NCBI GenBank assembly: GCA_038503035.1
Contig: JAVSML010025176.1
Coordinates: forward strand, 1,190,956-1,254,955
DNA: 64,000 bases
Direction of reading: 5' to 3'
Source: Crocodylus rhombifer
Taxonomy: Eukaryota; Chordata; Crocodylia; Crocodylidae
A program made the translations under genes and the position numbers. The notes beneath the pieces were generated by a model that saw only the letters and a program-made list of their open reading frames with translations, made no database searches and was not told the origin of the DNA. How positions within the stretch are numbered: position 1 is the stretch's first letter; each line of letters begins with the position of its first letter. Shown here piece after piece: positions 35,901 to 47,637 of this stretch.

Positions 35901-37253
35901 AGCTGAAAGTAAGAAACTTCTCAAGCCTCTTCTTCATAAAACAAGCAGACTGAACTTTACATCTCTCCGTGAAAGGCATTTTTCTTTCCAGTCGCAATTT
36001 TTTAATGACTTTTGGTGCACTACAGTTAAAATCGTTTTCAAAACACCACCACCAGAACAGTAGGCAGTATTCTGGTGTCACTTGGACCTATGCCATATAT
36101 AGAGGTAATTCACTTCCTTCCTATTCGTGGTTCTCCCTGTTCATACAAGCAGCACATTAACCCTTTTGCCACAGTACTGCTCTGGAAATTGTGTTATTTG
36201 TCCACTACAATCTCAAAATCCTTAAAGTAACCACCTTTCAATACGGAATCCTCCATATAACTATGGCCTAGGTTCATTTTTTCTTGAAGTGCAAAGTTAC
36301 ATTTCACTGTATTAACTTTGAAGTATATTAACCCTTCAAAGTTCTCTTTATCAAGCAGAATTAACAATTCTGAATTCTCAAATGTTTAACAAATGTTTGT
36401 TTGAAAAGTTATTATAAAGAAGACATGCCTTTGAATTGCTAAGTTCAATTTAGATGAGGCATTGAGTAACTTAATTACGTCTTTTCTTTTTACTATGTAC
36501 AGATTGTTGATAAAATATGATATCCAGGAGGTTTCAATCAAAGACTATTCCTTTGGAGAAATGCATTACTTCTTACACCCAGTTATCGCTTCTCGGCCCC
36601 TTTGAGGCTCAGATCATGTATATTTCCCATGTGATTAAAACGAGTTCAGATACATAAGTATTACTTAGTATTATGTTAAAATCAGTAGGAGCCACTTTGC
36701 AAGACTTACACTGCCATACCTATTTTTAATATAGTTTAAATTAAGCAGATTATATAGATATAATATAATGTACATATATAAAATCACACCTGTCCTCACA
36801 AATTTGACAAATAGTTGAACTGAAATAAGATTTTTTTTGGTAGTGTCAAAATGATTTTGTTTTAATGGGATATATAAAGAAATCAGTGTAGTTTGGAGGA
36901 ATACACACAAGGTCAGGCATCTGAAACTGTTAAGTTCTAATTATATCTTTACATAAATTATTATTCAAAACAAGGAAACAAATCTTTTTGTGTCCTTACC
37001 TATAAACTGAGTAAAAATTACTACTTACCATTCCATAATATCAGCTACTAGCAGTGAGAACACAGAATTATTTTGTAATAAGAATTCTATAAGAATTTTC
37101 AAATGTCATATTATCTTTGGGGAAACAACTAAAAATCTGCTGTCAACTACAGTGTGAAGAGAGATGCAGTTTTTAAAGTCTGTGGATTAGAGGTTCCAGT
37201 AAAGTTCAAACCAAAAGCAGAAGGAAATCATATTTATTTAGCAATTAATATAA
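35901..37253. other. No gene recognised
   Basis: AT-rich. The first 400 bases may still be decayed LINE sequence continuing from 35546-35900. No coding frame above 81 residues. Confidence 0.4.
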
Positions 37254-37784
37254 TAAGGGCCATTGAATGATTAAAAAAAAATCACAATTAATTACAAGAT
37301 TTAAAAAAATAGTAGTGATTAACTGCAATGTCAATCACACAGATAAACAATAATAGAACCCCAATTTATTATAAATATTTGTTGAAGTGCATACATGTAC
37401 ACACGCTCTAGACAGTCCCCAAAACCTGGCCCTCCAACCCCTTCCCCCATACACTTACCTGCATCCAGCTGCTGGGTCTGTTCCCTGGACGGACGGACGT
37501 GCATGTGCATGTGAACGTGCATGTACGTGTCTGTCCTTCCATCCATCCCTGCAGCAGTGAGGGGAAAGGGGCTGCTTTTCCTCCAGCAGCACAGACAGCC
37601 ACACATCAGCAAGGGGAGAAGAGCCATTTTCCCCACCACCACACAGGCAGGCACACAATACTAAAGGGAGAGGGGCTGCTTTTTCCCCAGCACCAACAGC
37701 GATTAACGCACGTTAAAAAAATTAACATAAAAACAAATTAATGCATTAATCACCCATGTTAACTGCAATTAATTGCCAGCCCTA
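37254..37784. mobile_element. Non-autonomous hAT-like element with 'gattaa' repeats in its termini
   Basis: The right end, reverse-complemented, reads 'tagggctggcaattaattgc' and then 'agttaacatgggtgattaat'. The left end reads 'taagggccattgaatgatta' with repeated gattaa/aattaa motifs. This is the familiar vertebrate hAT-type end in which the termini are rich in (g)attaa. The core (about 37400-37690) is GC-rich, with tgcatgtg repeats and paired 'ggggctgctttt' blocks. No transposase or convincing target duplication was seen. Confidence 0.65.
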
Positions 37785-38046
37785 CTATAGATCTAAGTAG
37801 AGTTCTCTAAAAGTTATTATACACCACGGGCCCAATTTTCTAAACAACTGAGCGCTCATAACTCTACCAAATCAGGCTTTAAAGAAATAATCATTTCATC
37901 ATATGGCCTCAACACTTTGAATCAAAGTACAATGAATAGCTCAATTAGTTACAAGTACTGCCTTTGGGCCCATGCCTTGAAAAATATAAAATACCACAAT
38001 TAAGCAAAACAGCAGTTCTTTCTCAGCCTCTGCCATAACCAATATA
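37785..38046. other. No gene recognised
   Basis: Short AT-rich interval between two DNA elements. Confidence 0.5.
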
Positions 38047-38048
38047 TA

Positions 38049-38332
38049 CAGTACAAGTCCTATTATCTGACATTTTACTAACCAAAATACTCTATTAACT
38101 AGAATTTCGGCTTGCCAGCCAGATGAGGGGGGAAAAGCTTGCACGCGGTAGCTGCTGCCACCACCCACATCCAGCTGAAACATCTACCTTGCACTGCCAT
38201 CACTCCACATCCAGCCACTGCCACCCCGCCCCACCCAGCCAAAAACAGCCAGCCACAGGTAACCAGAATTTTTAGATACCTAGCACCCCACCTCCCCATT
38301 CCCACTCATGCCAGATAACAGAGCTTTTACTG
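38049..38332. mobile_element. Tigger/pogo-like MITE, TA-flanked
   Basis: The left end is 'cagtacaagtcctattatct' and then 'gacatttt'. The right end, reverse-complemented, is 'cagtaaaagctctgttatct' and then 'ggcatgag'. Both ends abut TA (38047-38048 and 38333-38334), the Tc1/mariner target duplication. The 284-base interior is C-rich and non-coding. The termini belong to the pogo/Tigger type but differ in the subterminal part from the element at 13841-14493. Confidence 0.82.
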
Positions 38333-38334
38333 TA

Positions 38335-39318
38335 ATACAGAATCAACTTTTTAAGTAAGTACTTATATAACTCCTTCCTCACCTCCCCCTCCCCAATCAT
38401 CCTAGTGTCTGGAGTGCAATTTTCTGAAAATCCTTGGCCACAGACTACATCAACAGGAGGTTTACCATTGATGTGAACAGGATCACAATTAAGCCAATGC
38501 AGATCTCTTTTGAAAATGCCACTAAATAACTTGGGGAAAGCGGAAAGCCAAGTACATGCACAGATACAGTCTTTGGAGAATGCAGGCACCTTTTAACTGT
38601 ATTCATTCTTTTTTCTGAAAGACTCTACACCACTGGATCTCAACCAGGCAGCTACAGCACCCCAAGGTGCCACAATGGCAATGGGGAGGTAGAACAGCCC
38701 CACATACCAGGCTATGGCATCTGCATACTCCTGCATTAGGAAAAGCTTGCTCAGGCTGCAGATCTTCCCAATTGGGCACTGCCAAACTTCTCCCAGAAAG
38801 AGAGGTGCAGAGATGATTCTACCTTTTCATGTGCCTGCTTCTGGGAGATACTGTTGTCAGCACATTTTTTAAGGGAAGCTCTGCCTCTAGACACCCTAAG
38901 CAGCAGCCTTTTTTTGGTCTTCCTCTCCTTAAGAGGACTCCATGATGTCAGCCCTGTCATGGTTTCTCTGAGGGGCAAGCCTCTACCTCAAGATCCTGGC
39001 TCCTCTTTGTCCCTAATTTCCCTGAAAATCCTTAGCAACCCTGCCTCAGATAGTGCCATCTTTTGATCAGACCCCAGAAAGGGAGGTGCTTTCTTCTTCA
39101 AGGGAGGGAGTGAGGAGTAAGTGTGCCAAAACCCCAAACAGCACAGCACACTGCTTGAAAGACTCTTTACTGTACCATGGCACTTCCTTCTGTCCTGCTT
39201 CATGCTCCACTGTCCTCCTTTTTCTTCCTTTCTGTCCTCCTTGAGACAGTCTCTCTGTTTGTCCTGGGACTACTCTTTCTCTACTTCCCAGCTCTCTCAG
39301 AGTCTCACTCTTTCTCTG
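38335..39318. other. No gene; contains a hAT-like left end at about 38631
   Basis: At 38631 'cactggatctcaaccaggca' followed by 'gctacagcaccccaagg' resembles the left end of a hAT-type MITE ('cagtggttctcaacc' type). I could not find its right end. The rest is C/T-rich, with open but domain-less frames on both strands up to 113 residues. Confidence 0.35.
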
Positions 39319-40530
39319 TGTAGCGGGTGCACCAGTCGCAGCACAGCTTGTGCACAGCTTGCCAGTACAAGCAGGATGCCGAGCAACTGGTGAAATTTCT
39401 TCCACCAATCAGGAGAGGGGGCCCCCCTTCTGATTGGTGTGTTTACGATGCGGGGGCAGAGCTCCCAGGAGGAGGAGTCCTAGCAAGGTTTTCACCGCCC
39501 TCACTCTGATTGGACCTTTTGCGATCCTGGGTCCAGCCCCAAATGGCTATAAAAGAAGTACATGTTCAGCTGGGAGACCAGACCAGTAAGGGCTGAGAAG
39601 AAGAGCGGAGCCAAGGAAAGCTGGAGAGAGCTGCCCTAGCGGGCGATAGCCCTAGGCTCCTGAAGACGCTGCTGGAGAAGCCACCACCAGAGCCTCAGCC
39701 CTGGGAGCAGGAAGAGTCTGCTTGGGCCCCACAAGGTGCACACCCCGATGCACAAAGCCTGGGAGAGGTGAGAGACTGCTCCGGCCTCATCAAGGGGCAT
39801 CTGCCCTAAGGCACTCTTAGAGCATCACCAGTCCCTTTCCTCCTACAGGGCCACTGGGCTTGGGCCCAGATAAGGCAGGCTGAGCCCCACCCCTCACCTC
39901 AACAGAAGGCAGAACGTTCAAGGTACCCAGGGCCAGACCCTGGCCTATGAAGAAACAACCCTCTGTGGCATGCCGGAGCAGCAGCTGGGCCCACATGGTG
40001 GGGAAAACAAGCCTACCACATCCCTGCTCAGGACAACTGTGAATTCAGGGAATAGGGGCTTCACAGGGGTGGGGGCAGAGAAAAGGGCCCCCCCCACCCA
40101 CCTCCTTTCAGAGAACTGGGTGAGAGTGTGCCCTACAAAATGGGGAGCTGCACCTAATATTTTGTAAACTGGTTGTACTGTGTGAGTTATGTTATATTTT
40201 AGCTAGCAAATAATTTTAAAGGTTATTATTATCTATTGGAGTCAATTTTTCTTGTTCTTTAATTGGTTGAGTATTATATTGGGAATCTGGTACTTACCTG
40301 CTGGATCACCCTGTGGGCCTAGTGGCTTACCTTAAAGATCTTGGGGTCCTGGGTAAGGTGGCTGCTCTCAAAGCATACCCCAGGCAACCCCATTCCTGAA
40401 TATAGTTATAACTATGTGTATATAAGTGTATACTGCTTAAATTTTTCTAATATCATCTATTGTTTTGGAGTATATATAGTTGTATATAATTCTTTATGTT
40501 AAATAAATCCTGTATATAGTTAAAAAAAAT
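39319..40530 (+). promoter_or_regulatory. Promoter-like unit with CCAAT boxes, TATA box and poly(A) signal; candidate solo LTR or non-coding transcription unit
   Basis: Three CCAAT/ATTGG boxes (39405-39409, 39433-39437 and 39509-39513) lie upstream of a TATAAAAG box at 39548-39555. The first two are the arms of a near-perfect inverted repeat (about 39403-39439). The expected start is about 25-30 bases after the TATA box. Downstream, 'ggtgagag' at 39767 and 'tcctcctacaggg' ending near 39850 could act as splice donor and acceptor around an 81-base intron. AATAAA at 40502-40507 is followed by an A8 run at 40522. No long reading frame lies between. The order U3-R-poly(A) fits an LTR, but no partner LTR or internal region is visible. 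Confidence 0.4.
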
Positions 40531-41181
40531 GTTGTGTGGTGTAGTTGTATAGAGAACAGAGAGATCTGTACCTGAGTCACAGCATACCTTTCACAGCACT
40601 ATTGCCTGCCAACCTATGCCATCCAACTGAGGACGGGGCACACCCTTGTGTGCATCTGGGTTATATCTGGCACAGCCATCCATCCTCACAACAAAACAGT
40701 TATAAAACTACACTATTACCTACCAAGCATAACACTCACCCAGTAAAATTACTATTAAACATAAGCTCATGGGGAAAAAATAAGGGCCTCCACAGGCTCT
40801 TCTGGTAGGTCCAGACTGACATCTTTTCCTGGGGTGAAAAGGGCATCCAATTGTCCTAGTTACTAAACTTACGGCAACTATTTACATCAACACATGCTCA
40901 CATTGAGCTCCCCCCACGAAAAAAAATGTTCCTCCCACTAGAACTGTAGGCTAGAACTCAGTACACTTGGTCTCTCTTTCAACACAATACTGGGGTTGGA
41001 CATGGAAGGGATGGAGTACAAACCTGCTCTCCTGCCTGCTTTAGGGTTATCAGAGGTCCCTAATGAAGGAGTGTGTGCATATGTCACAGCCCTTCCTGAG
41101 CTGGCTGTACAGCAGGCATACTGGACAGTTTTAGCAGGAGGCAGTATCTCCCAGCTGAGAAGCACTAAGGTAAGTCAAGCA
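40531..41181. other. No gene recognised
   Basis: Mixed-composition sequence with frames up to 87 residues. No repeat family was assigned. Confidence 0.45.
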
Positions 41182-41269
41182 CAGTTGTTCTCACCTAGGG
41201 GTGTTACCACATTTTGAAAAAAACGTTGTGGATGGGGTGCCTAGACTCTGAAAAGATTGAGAAATGCTG
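41182..41269. mobile_element. Very short (88 bp) hAT-like MITE
   Basis: The left end is 'cagttgttctcacctagggg' and the right end, reverse-complemented, is 'cagcatttctcaatctttt' followed by a 'gtctaggcacccc' block. These are two inverted ends of the 'cagtggttctcaacc' hAT type with almost no interior. The flanking octamers do not match, so it may be an internally deleted and decayed copy. Confidence 0.5.
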
Positions 41270-41617
41270 CTTTACACTTTTACAAATAAACTCCCTTCGA
41301 TTTGTGACATGGGGGAAAAAACAAAACAAAACAAGATATATTGTCACAATACATTCCTCTAATTTGCAACCTAATGGAAGACCTTAATTTGAATTTTAGC
41401 AACAGATGTATACATACATACGTGCCTCACCAATACTCTGATTAAGAGTATGATATGTTCTTTATATATGGGGAAAGCATGAGATTCCATAATCAAATTC
41501 TAATTCTAGTTATAGGAATTTATTGTGGCCACTTTTTTCTAACTATCATGGATGTCCTAAACAGTCCTAAAAGTGTGTGGAGTATTATTTTGTTTCATTA
41601 ATATAATGCAAAGTAAA
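41270..41617. other. No gene recognised
   Basis: AT-rich interval with no feature that I can support. Confidence 0.5.
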
Positions 41618-42781
41618 AAAAGGTGCATCGGTTGCCAATTGGATTGGCACTAATGAAAGAGCAAATGACACTATTGGCTATTAGCTTTTTTTGGCCGTTA
41701 TAACTGATAATGTTTATGGACAATTATGCCTTCTGGCCAGGGCCCTGGACACCTGGGTTCCCTCTCTCCTGTGCAGCTGGGGCCTCTGGATGCCTGCATT
41801 CCCTCAGGAAATGGCAGGTTTCCCATTGCAGGCAGGCAGCATTCTAGTCTACAAGGGATCCTGCTCAAGGCTATCAGGAGCAAGATGCATGGGGCACTGC
41901 ATACGTGTACGTGGCTGCACATATGCATGGGGACAGAAATACAGCCAGGCAGCATGGACAGCAGCTCCCCTCAGGTAAGTCTATGGAGGGGAAGGGATGT
42001 GGGGAGAGAGGGATGTGGGGGGGCAGATCGAGGCCCCCACAGTGAGGGAGAGAGTGGGGTAGGGGCTGGGGGCGCTGCCCTACTAAGGCAATGCATGAGA
42101 CCCAGGGCTGAGGCAGGGAGTGGGACGGAGCCATGGGCGGCTCGTCCAGAGGGTGTGGGGGGGACGGCTTCCCACCACTTCATGCACCCCTCAGAGAAGG
42201 CATGGGGGGGCATGTGCCTCCCCAGATTTGTGTTGGGGGCAGATGCAGGCTGCTCACTGTAAGTTTGGGGCTCTCCACTCTGCTGTCTTTTCCTCAAGAG
42301 CATCATGCCAGCTGTGCACCCCCTGCCTGCCCAGCAGCAATGAGTTGTGCACCCCGCTGCCAGATGGGCAGGGGGCACGCAGCCAGTGCAGGGCTCCTGG
42401 GACTAAGGCAGCAGACCGGAGAGCCCAAGCCCACAGCGGGCAGCCTGCATCCACCCTTGCCCCGCTCGGCTCGGCTCTGCTTAGAAGTGTCCTCGCTCTT
42501 AAAAATAGTGGCAGAGGTGCTTGAACTAAATCTCATTTAATCTCTCTTCATTAAATGAGCTGTAGTTCAAGCGTCCCCACTGCCATTTTTAAGTGCTGGG
42601 ACACTGATACATGTGATGCAGTAGACTGCTAGAGAGTCCCAAGGAAAAAAGTTTTATGTCAGTATTTTAAAATGCCTTGCATTTTAAAGTAAATCTGTTA
42701 TCAGATCAGCATCAGCCGATACGACTGCTTAATAATTGGCTATCATTATCGGCCAAGAAAATCTTTATCAGTACATCCCTA
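41618..42781. mobile_element. Non-autonomous hAT-like element with GC-rich core
   Basis: The right end, reverse-complemented, reads 'tagggatgtactgataaaga' and the left end reads 'aaaaggtgcatcggttgcca'. These are imperfect inverted termini of the same general TAGGGGTGCAC-ATCGG type as the element at 26779-27767. Subterminal 'ggctatcattatcggcc' and 'ggctattagc'/'ggccgttata' blocks are also inverted. The core (41730-42480) is GC-rich with several overlapping open frames up to 178 residues but no domain. No target duplication was identified. A distinct 96-base hairpin lies at 42498-42593. Confidence 0.6.
42498..42593. repeat. Long imperfect hairpin (about 44-base arms)
   Basis: The left arm starts 'cttaaaaatagtggcagagg' and continues through 'gcttgaactaaatctcattt'. 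The right arm is its imperfect reverse complement, ending 'actgccatttttaag'. The loop is about 7-9 bases (ctctctt). A transcript would form one long stem. It may be a small MITE inserted in or carried by the hAT-like element. Confidence 0.85.
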
Positions 42782-44382
42782 GTACATATTAGCAATACTT
42801 CTAAAAGTACAGTAAAATGGAGAGTGTTAAAACTTCATAAAATAGGACCTATGAATGGATTTTTCTTTATGTCCATAAAAGTAAAGACATCTCAGAGGAC
42901 AAAGAGAAGCTCATGCAGACAAAATCATAAGCAAAAAAGCTTCTAACTAAATGAATGACAAGCTGAACACAGAATTAGGTCCCCTATTTCTGACAGAAAA
43001 TTTATCTAAATTAGAAAATTAAATTAAAATTCAATGAGTTTCTTTTTCATAAGCTCCTAAACTTAAGATTCATTAAGACTTGATGGTTTAATACAGGGGA
43101 GCTCCAGTTTTCCAGATACAACTGAGTTATAACTTAGTCCCTTTATCTGAAAGAAATCATTAACAGAAAACTTTCAATATTATGAGTGGCCAATGGAGGC
43201 TTTTAGGGCCCAAATTTCCAACTCTTGGTGTCTAAACTTATGTTTCTACATCCATTATTAAGCACTCAAATAAAACTAGTTCCATCAATCAAGGTACAGA
43301 CCACCTCACTTGGTGCAAGAGACAGCTAGCACTGGTAGATGGATAAGACATCTCTGGGTAGAACAGGTATAACTACAACCACTGAATAAAATTATTTAGA
43401 AGACAAAAGACATTTTTAAATGCTCCATCAAAGGACACAAACCTGCCTTTTGCAGGTTCTGTTCCAACCTCGCTGACAGGCACTGGTGGCATAACTAGGG
43501 AAGGGTAACTGCCCTAGGTGCCAACTTGTGCAGGGGAAATGGGAGGGAAGCAGGAGGAAGGGAGGGGAAAATAAAAATGCCTGCTGCCAGCTTCAGCATG
43601 AATAATGCTGGCAGTGTGGCAGTGACCAGAACTCACTGCTGCCCCTGTGTCCAGTTCCCAGTCACATTGCTACAAAGCTTCCAGGCACTTTTCCATTGCC
43701 TTGTCCACCTCCATATGCATCAGGACCAAGTTAATGTTACTGGAATATAGACTCTTGCACTTCTTAAATACAACCTACACATTGTATTAGCACAGTTTTT
43801 TGCATTTAATTTCCTAGGTTCTTTTTTAGGGGTAAATTAAAGAGTCCTTACGGCAATATAAGCACTTAATCCAACTCAAATACTAAAGAGGACATAACCT
43901 TTTAAATCATCTTAAAAATTTACAACACCATAAGCTCTTTAAGTTCCTGGAATACTTAGCCTATCTTAAAACCTTATAGCACTCAAAGTCTCTAGAGAAA
44001 CATACGCACCTAAACCATCTCAAATTTTTCAAAAGGACACAAGGTTTAAACTAATGTTCAGGGTATAGTTTTTAGAGATCTCCTCTGTTTCTGAAGGCAC
44101 TTTTTTGTGCACAAAATCAGATAGCTAGATCTCTAATAATATTTAGATCTTTTCACGAGAGCTGCCTTCAACTGGGAGGACGGCTTGTTTGTGAATTTCC
44201 CCAGGAACAAAAGGTTGTCCTGTGTCTCATGTGCATATAATTTTTTGGAGGATCTTGTGTTCTTGTGACAAGAACTCCCAGTTCTAGTCATAAGAGAGGG
44301 GCTAACTAGCACACTGATCCTTGCGGGTTGGGGAGGCAAAGTATCGGAGTATACACACATACTGAACAGTGCTGAACTTTGG
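42782..44382. other. No gene recognised
   Basis: AT-rich sequence with a G-rich patch at about 43480-43570 ('ggcataactagggaagggta') that looks like another repeat edge. No coding evidence. Confidence 0.4.
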
Positions 44383-44525
44383 CAGGGGTTGTCAACCAGG
44401 GGTATGTGTACCCTTGGGAGTACTTGGGAAGGCCCTAGGGGGTACACAGGGCAGGTAGGAACAGAGAGCCACCACTCCGCACCACCGCCTCCCAGGAACA
44501 GGGCCAGGGGTGAGGGTGCAAGGGG
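44383..44525 (+). mobile_element. hAT-like element left end
   Basis: 'caggggttgtcaaccagggg' followed by 'tatgtgtacccttgggagta' is the typical left end of a hAT MITE. The right end was not found; the following fold-back repeat may have inserted in it. Confidence 0.45.
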
Positions 44526-44658
44526 CAAGGTTTGTTGGGTAAATCTGATATCTTTTATTACATCAACTCAAATAGTTGGAAAAAATGCAAAGAAGATTTT
44601 TTTTTCAGCTGTTTGAGTTGGTCTAATAAAAAATATCAGATTTACCCAAAGAACTTTG
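44526..44658. repeat. Fold-back repeat with about 41-base arms
   Basis: The left arm (44535-44575) begins 'ttgggtaaatctgatatctt' and ends 'caactcaaatag'. The right arm (44609-44649) is its imperfect reverse complement, with about five mismatches. Weaker pairing extends outward. The loop is about 33 bases. Probably a MITE-derived hairpin. Confidence 0.85.
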
Positions 44659-47189
44659 TCTGAAAAATTATAACAAATTTCTAAATTTTCCATACATAGA
44701 ATTTAAGTTATGGGGGGGTTATTTTATATTCAAGTAAGTATGTTACTAAGCCCTACTATAGGATAATACTTTACTATATTTGAAGAAGTATGCAACATAT
44801 ATCTTTTGAAACAGAAAATGACAGAATACCTATTCTGCATCTTTGTCCTGTGACAATCATTGTTTTAGCTATCACCAAACAAAGTGATTATTCCTTCATT
44901 TAATTTGAAAAGAAAATGGGAACTGATAAACAGTCATCTTCAATAACATTTCTAACTGACATTAGATTAAAGGTACCCTTTATGAAAGCCATACAGCCTC
45001 CAGCTCAACAAGTTTTAATCTAGCTGATGAACTCATTGGCTCTGTGCATGCACCTGTGTGCATATATATCCATGAGTGTTTATGGAGCATAAGACTGGAA
45101 TGGACTTGGACTGACTAGGGGGGTGAGGGAAGTGTCCTACCTCTGTTGTCCAGCTGACATGATAGTCACAAATGTGGAAATGGTAAAAGGAAACAAGTTC
45201 TATTAGGACTAATAACATCTTTGGGTTATCTTCTACAGACCACATTATTTTTTATTACAATCACTACTTATGTTTTCTCAATTTTTTATACCTGGGTAGA
45301 GCTGGAAGTACAGAGCATTACAAACCTGATACTCTTTAGCAATTGGCAGCTACTCACTTCACAACAATGTAAAAGCTGGAGAATTTAGTTTTAGGGGTTA
45401 AGCCAAATTCCTCCAAAGTCATACCAGGTTCTTAGCTTCAAAAGCTGATGGCTTCTTTTTCCTTCATAAATTTTGGATGAATTTACACTGATCTATGCAA
45501 GATTGAGATGCCTAGCAAAATAAGGGAAATGCATACCTTAATTAGTTAATTGTCTTAAGTCTTACTGCTATAACATCAATTAAGAGACACACAGAATAGT
45601 CTGCTTAGAGTGCACAGTTAATGAAACTGAAGAATAAATCTTCACTTCTTCCGATAGAAAGCAGGGGAATCCCTGCATCTGCCTGTATAAATTCAATTAC
45701 AAATGTATGTTTAGTGCTGTGTATAATGAAATGCAGCACTATACCAAAATCTATAAAATATGGACTCTTGTGTGAAGGCTCTTCACACCTTACATTGTAA
45801 AAAAGTGTCTGTATATGTTTCCCCATCCCCAACAAAAAATTAGCCATAATTTATCATGTTCTCTTTCACTTTCCCATCTTGTAGCAAAGTCACATCACAG
45901 TAGGCTAACATTGTTTCATTTTTCAGAAAGGAGAAAATAAGCATGACTACCTGTCTCCCAGCCCAATCAAGACTGCCAATGCCCCGCCCAAAAGTTAGAG
46001 TAAGATCTAACCACTTTTCCCAACCAGAATTTTATTATCCATACAAAAGTGAGGAAGAAGGTAGCTAAGTAGGATGAGGAAAAGGAGAAGCAAGAGTCAA
46101 CAATAAGAAGTTTTCTCCTCATGTTTTTTCTGTTTTTCTTATCCTATAGAAATCACTTTTTGAGGCAAGGACATGCATACTATATGTATAGTTTTAGGAA
46201 TATAATATATACATAGTATCTAGAACTCATTCAAACTTTGTAAAAATAAGACAATGGACAAAATATCTTTCACCCACTACCCAGATGGAAACAACCTCAG
46301 GAAGTCTTAAAATTTAGAGTCAGGCTGCTTTGTTGACTTCAGTAGTTACATGAAAGAGAAAGTAATGTCTTTAGGACATGAAAAAAATTACTTGCATTAT
46401 CACATGCACCTGAATAAGACATACGCTTTATTTTGGGAAGACAAAATGATTTTCCAGTCATGGCTGAATGCAGGCCACATAGAATAGAAACAGTGTACAC
46501 TTCAGTATCTGTAGAACCACTCTTTCCTGGCAGCTAAGGCTTTAATCCTGTTACACCGATGCTCAGCTGAAAACTTCTGCTAATTAAGCAATAGCTGTAA
46601 TAGGGTTAAAGCTTGAGCTGCAGAGTTTGCAAGGAGAGCCAGGGGCTTATCAAGCAGATGCTGCCCCTTCTGCATGCAGTGGAAGTCAAGCAAGAAACAC
46701 ACACCCAGAAACCACTACAGCATTCCCATGTCTCCATTCCACTTAGCTTCCTTGCTTAAAATTTGCAATCCAATTTTGGAGGGCTATTTTTTTTTTTGAA
46801 GGGAGAGGCGGGGAAAAATCCATGCAGAATGCAAGTAAATATGGTATATGTAGACTTTATGATGGACAAGGTATCCACTGATACAGCACCTTCTATTCAA
46901 CTACAGAGAAAAATTCATTTTCTGCTGCTCTATTAACCGTGTTACAACCTTGAATGAACTCTGTCAGTGGACAATAGCAGACTTGTTTACTAGGATCTAA
47001 GTAGTGGATTGCAGGAGCTCTTGGCTTGCTGATTTAGCAAAGTCAAAATACTTTTGCTGGCTCTAGGTCTGCAGTCACCTTTTTTAGGGTATAAAGATAT
47101 ACTCCTATCAGCACCCTTTCCTGCAAAATGAGACTTCACAGTTCAGATGCCTAGTCCTTGTAGGTTTCCAAACTTCCAAAGCCATAGAT
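44659..47189. other. No gene recognised
   Basis: AT-rich sequence with frames up to 80 residues. The stretch at about 46545-46710 is non-repetitive and balanced in composition and could be a conserved non-coding element; nothing else stands out. Confidence 0.45.
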
Positions 47190-47637
47190 CAGTGGTCACA
47201 AACCAATGTATCTCAATCCACCAGTAGATCTCAGAGCCTCTTGCCGTATATCTCAGAGCCTCCTGGAGTCAATCTGAGGCTGTAGTGGTGGGGCTGAGTG
47301 CCTACATCCATGCACTCACATGCTCCAGCCCAGCAAGTAAGTCCATGGGGGACAGAAGGGGCAGGGGCTAGGTCAAGGCCCTGGCAGTGAGGGACAGTGC
47401 CGCAGAGGCAGGAGTAGAGGTAAATTGAGTGAGGCCCTAGCTAGGTTGGACTTACCTGCTAGGGAGATACGCCCCCAAATAATGTTTTCTCCTTCTGCCT
47501 CAATTTGCCCACTCCCCTTCCCTCCCCACAGACTTACCTGCTGAGCGGGCGGAGAGGAGGCAGCAGCACACGGTAGATCTAGGGTTGCTTTTAAATGCCA
47601 ACAGTGATCTCCTACTTAAAAAGGTTGGAGACCACTG
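47190..47637. mobile_element. Non-autonomous hAT element with 8-bp target duplication
   Basis: The left end is 'cagtggtcacaaaccaatgt' and the right end, reverse-complemented, is 'cagtggtctccaaccttttt'. Flanking octamers ccatagat (47182-47189) and ctatagat (47638-47645) agree at 7 of 8. A nested 'tctcagagcct' direct repeat follows the left end. The interior of about 400 bases has no transposase. The terminus type CAGTGGTC is shared with 56879-57174, so the two may be related families. Confidence 0.87.

Noticed and set aside
40502..40530. Poly(A) tail of a processed pseudogene (AATAAA followed by A8)
   Set aside because: The upstream 950 bases have no coding similarity that I recognise and include promoter motifs, which a processed copy would lack; the A-run is only eight bases.
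41726..42262. 178-residue + frame as a gene
   Set aside because: Several long frames on both strands overlap here because the hAT-like core is GC-rich. No recognisable motif.
41610..42789. 8-bp target duplication for the element at 41618-42781
   Set aside because: Flanks aaagtaaa and gtacatat do not match.
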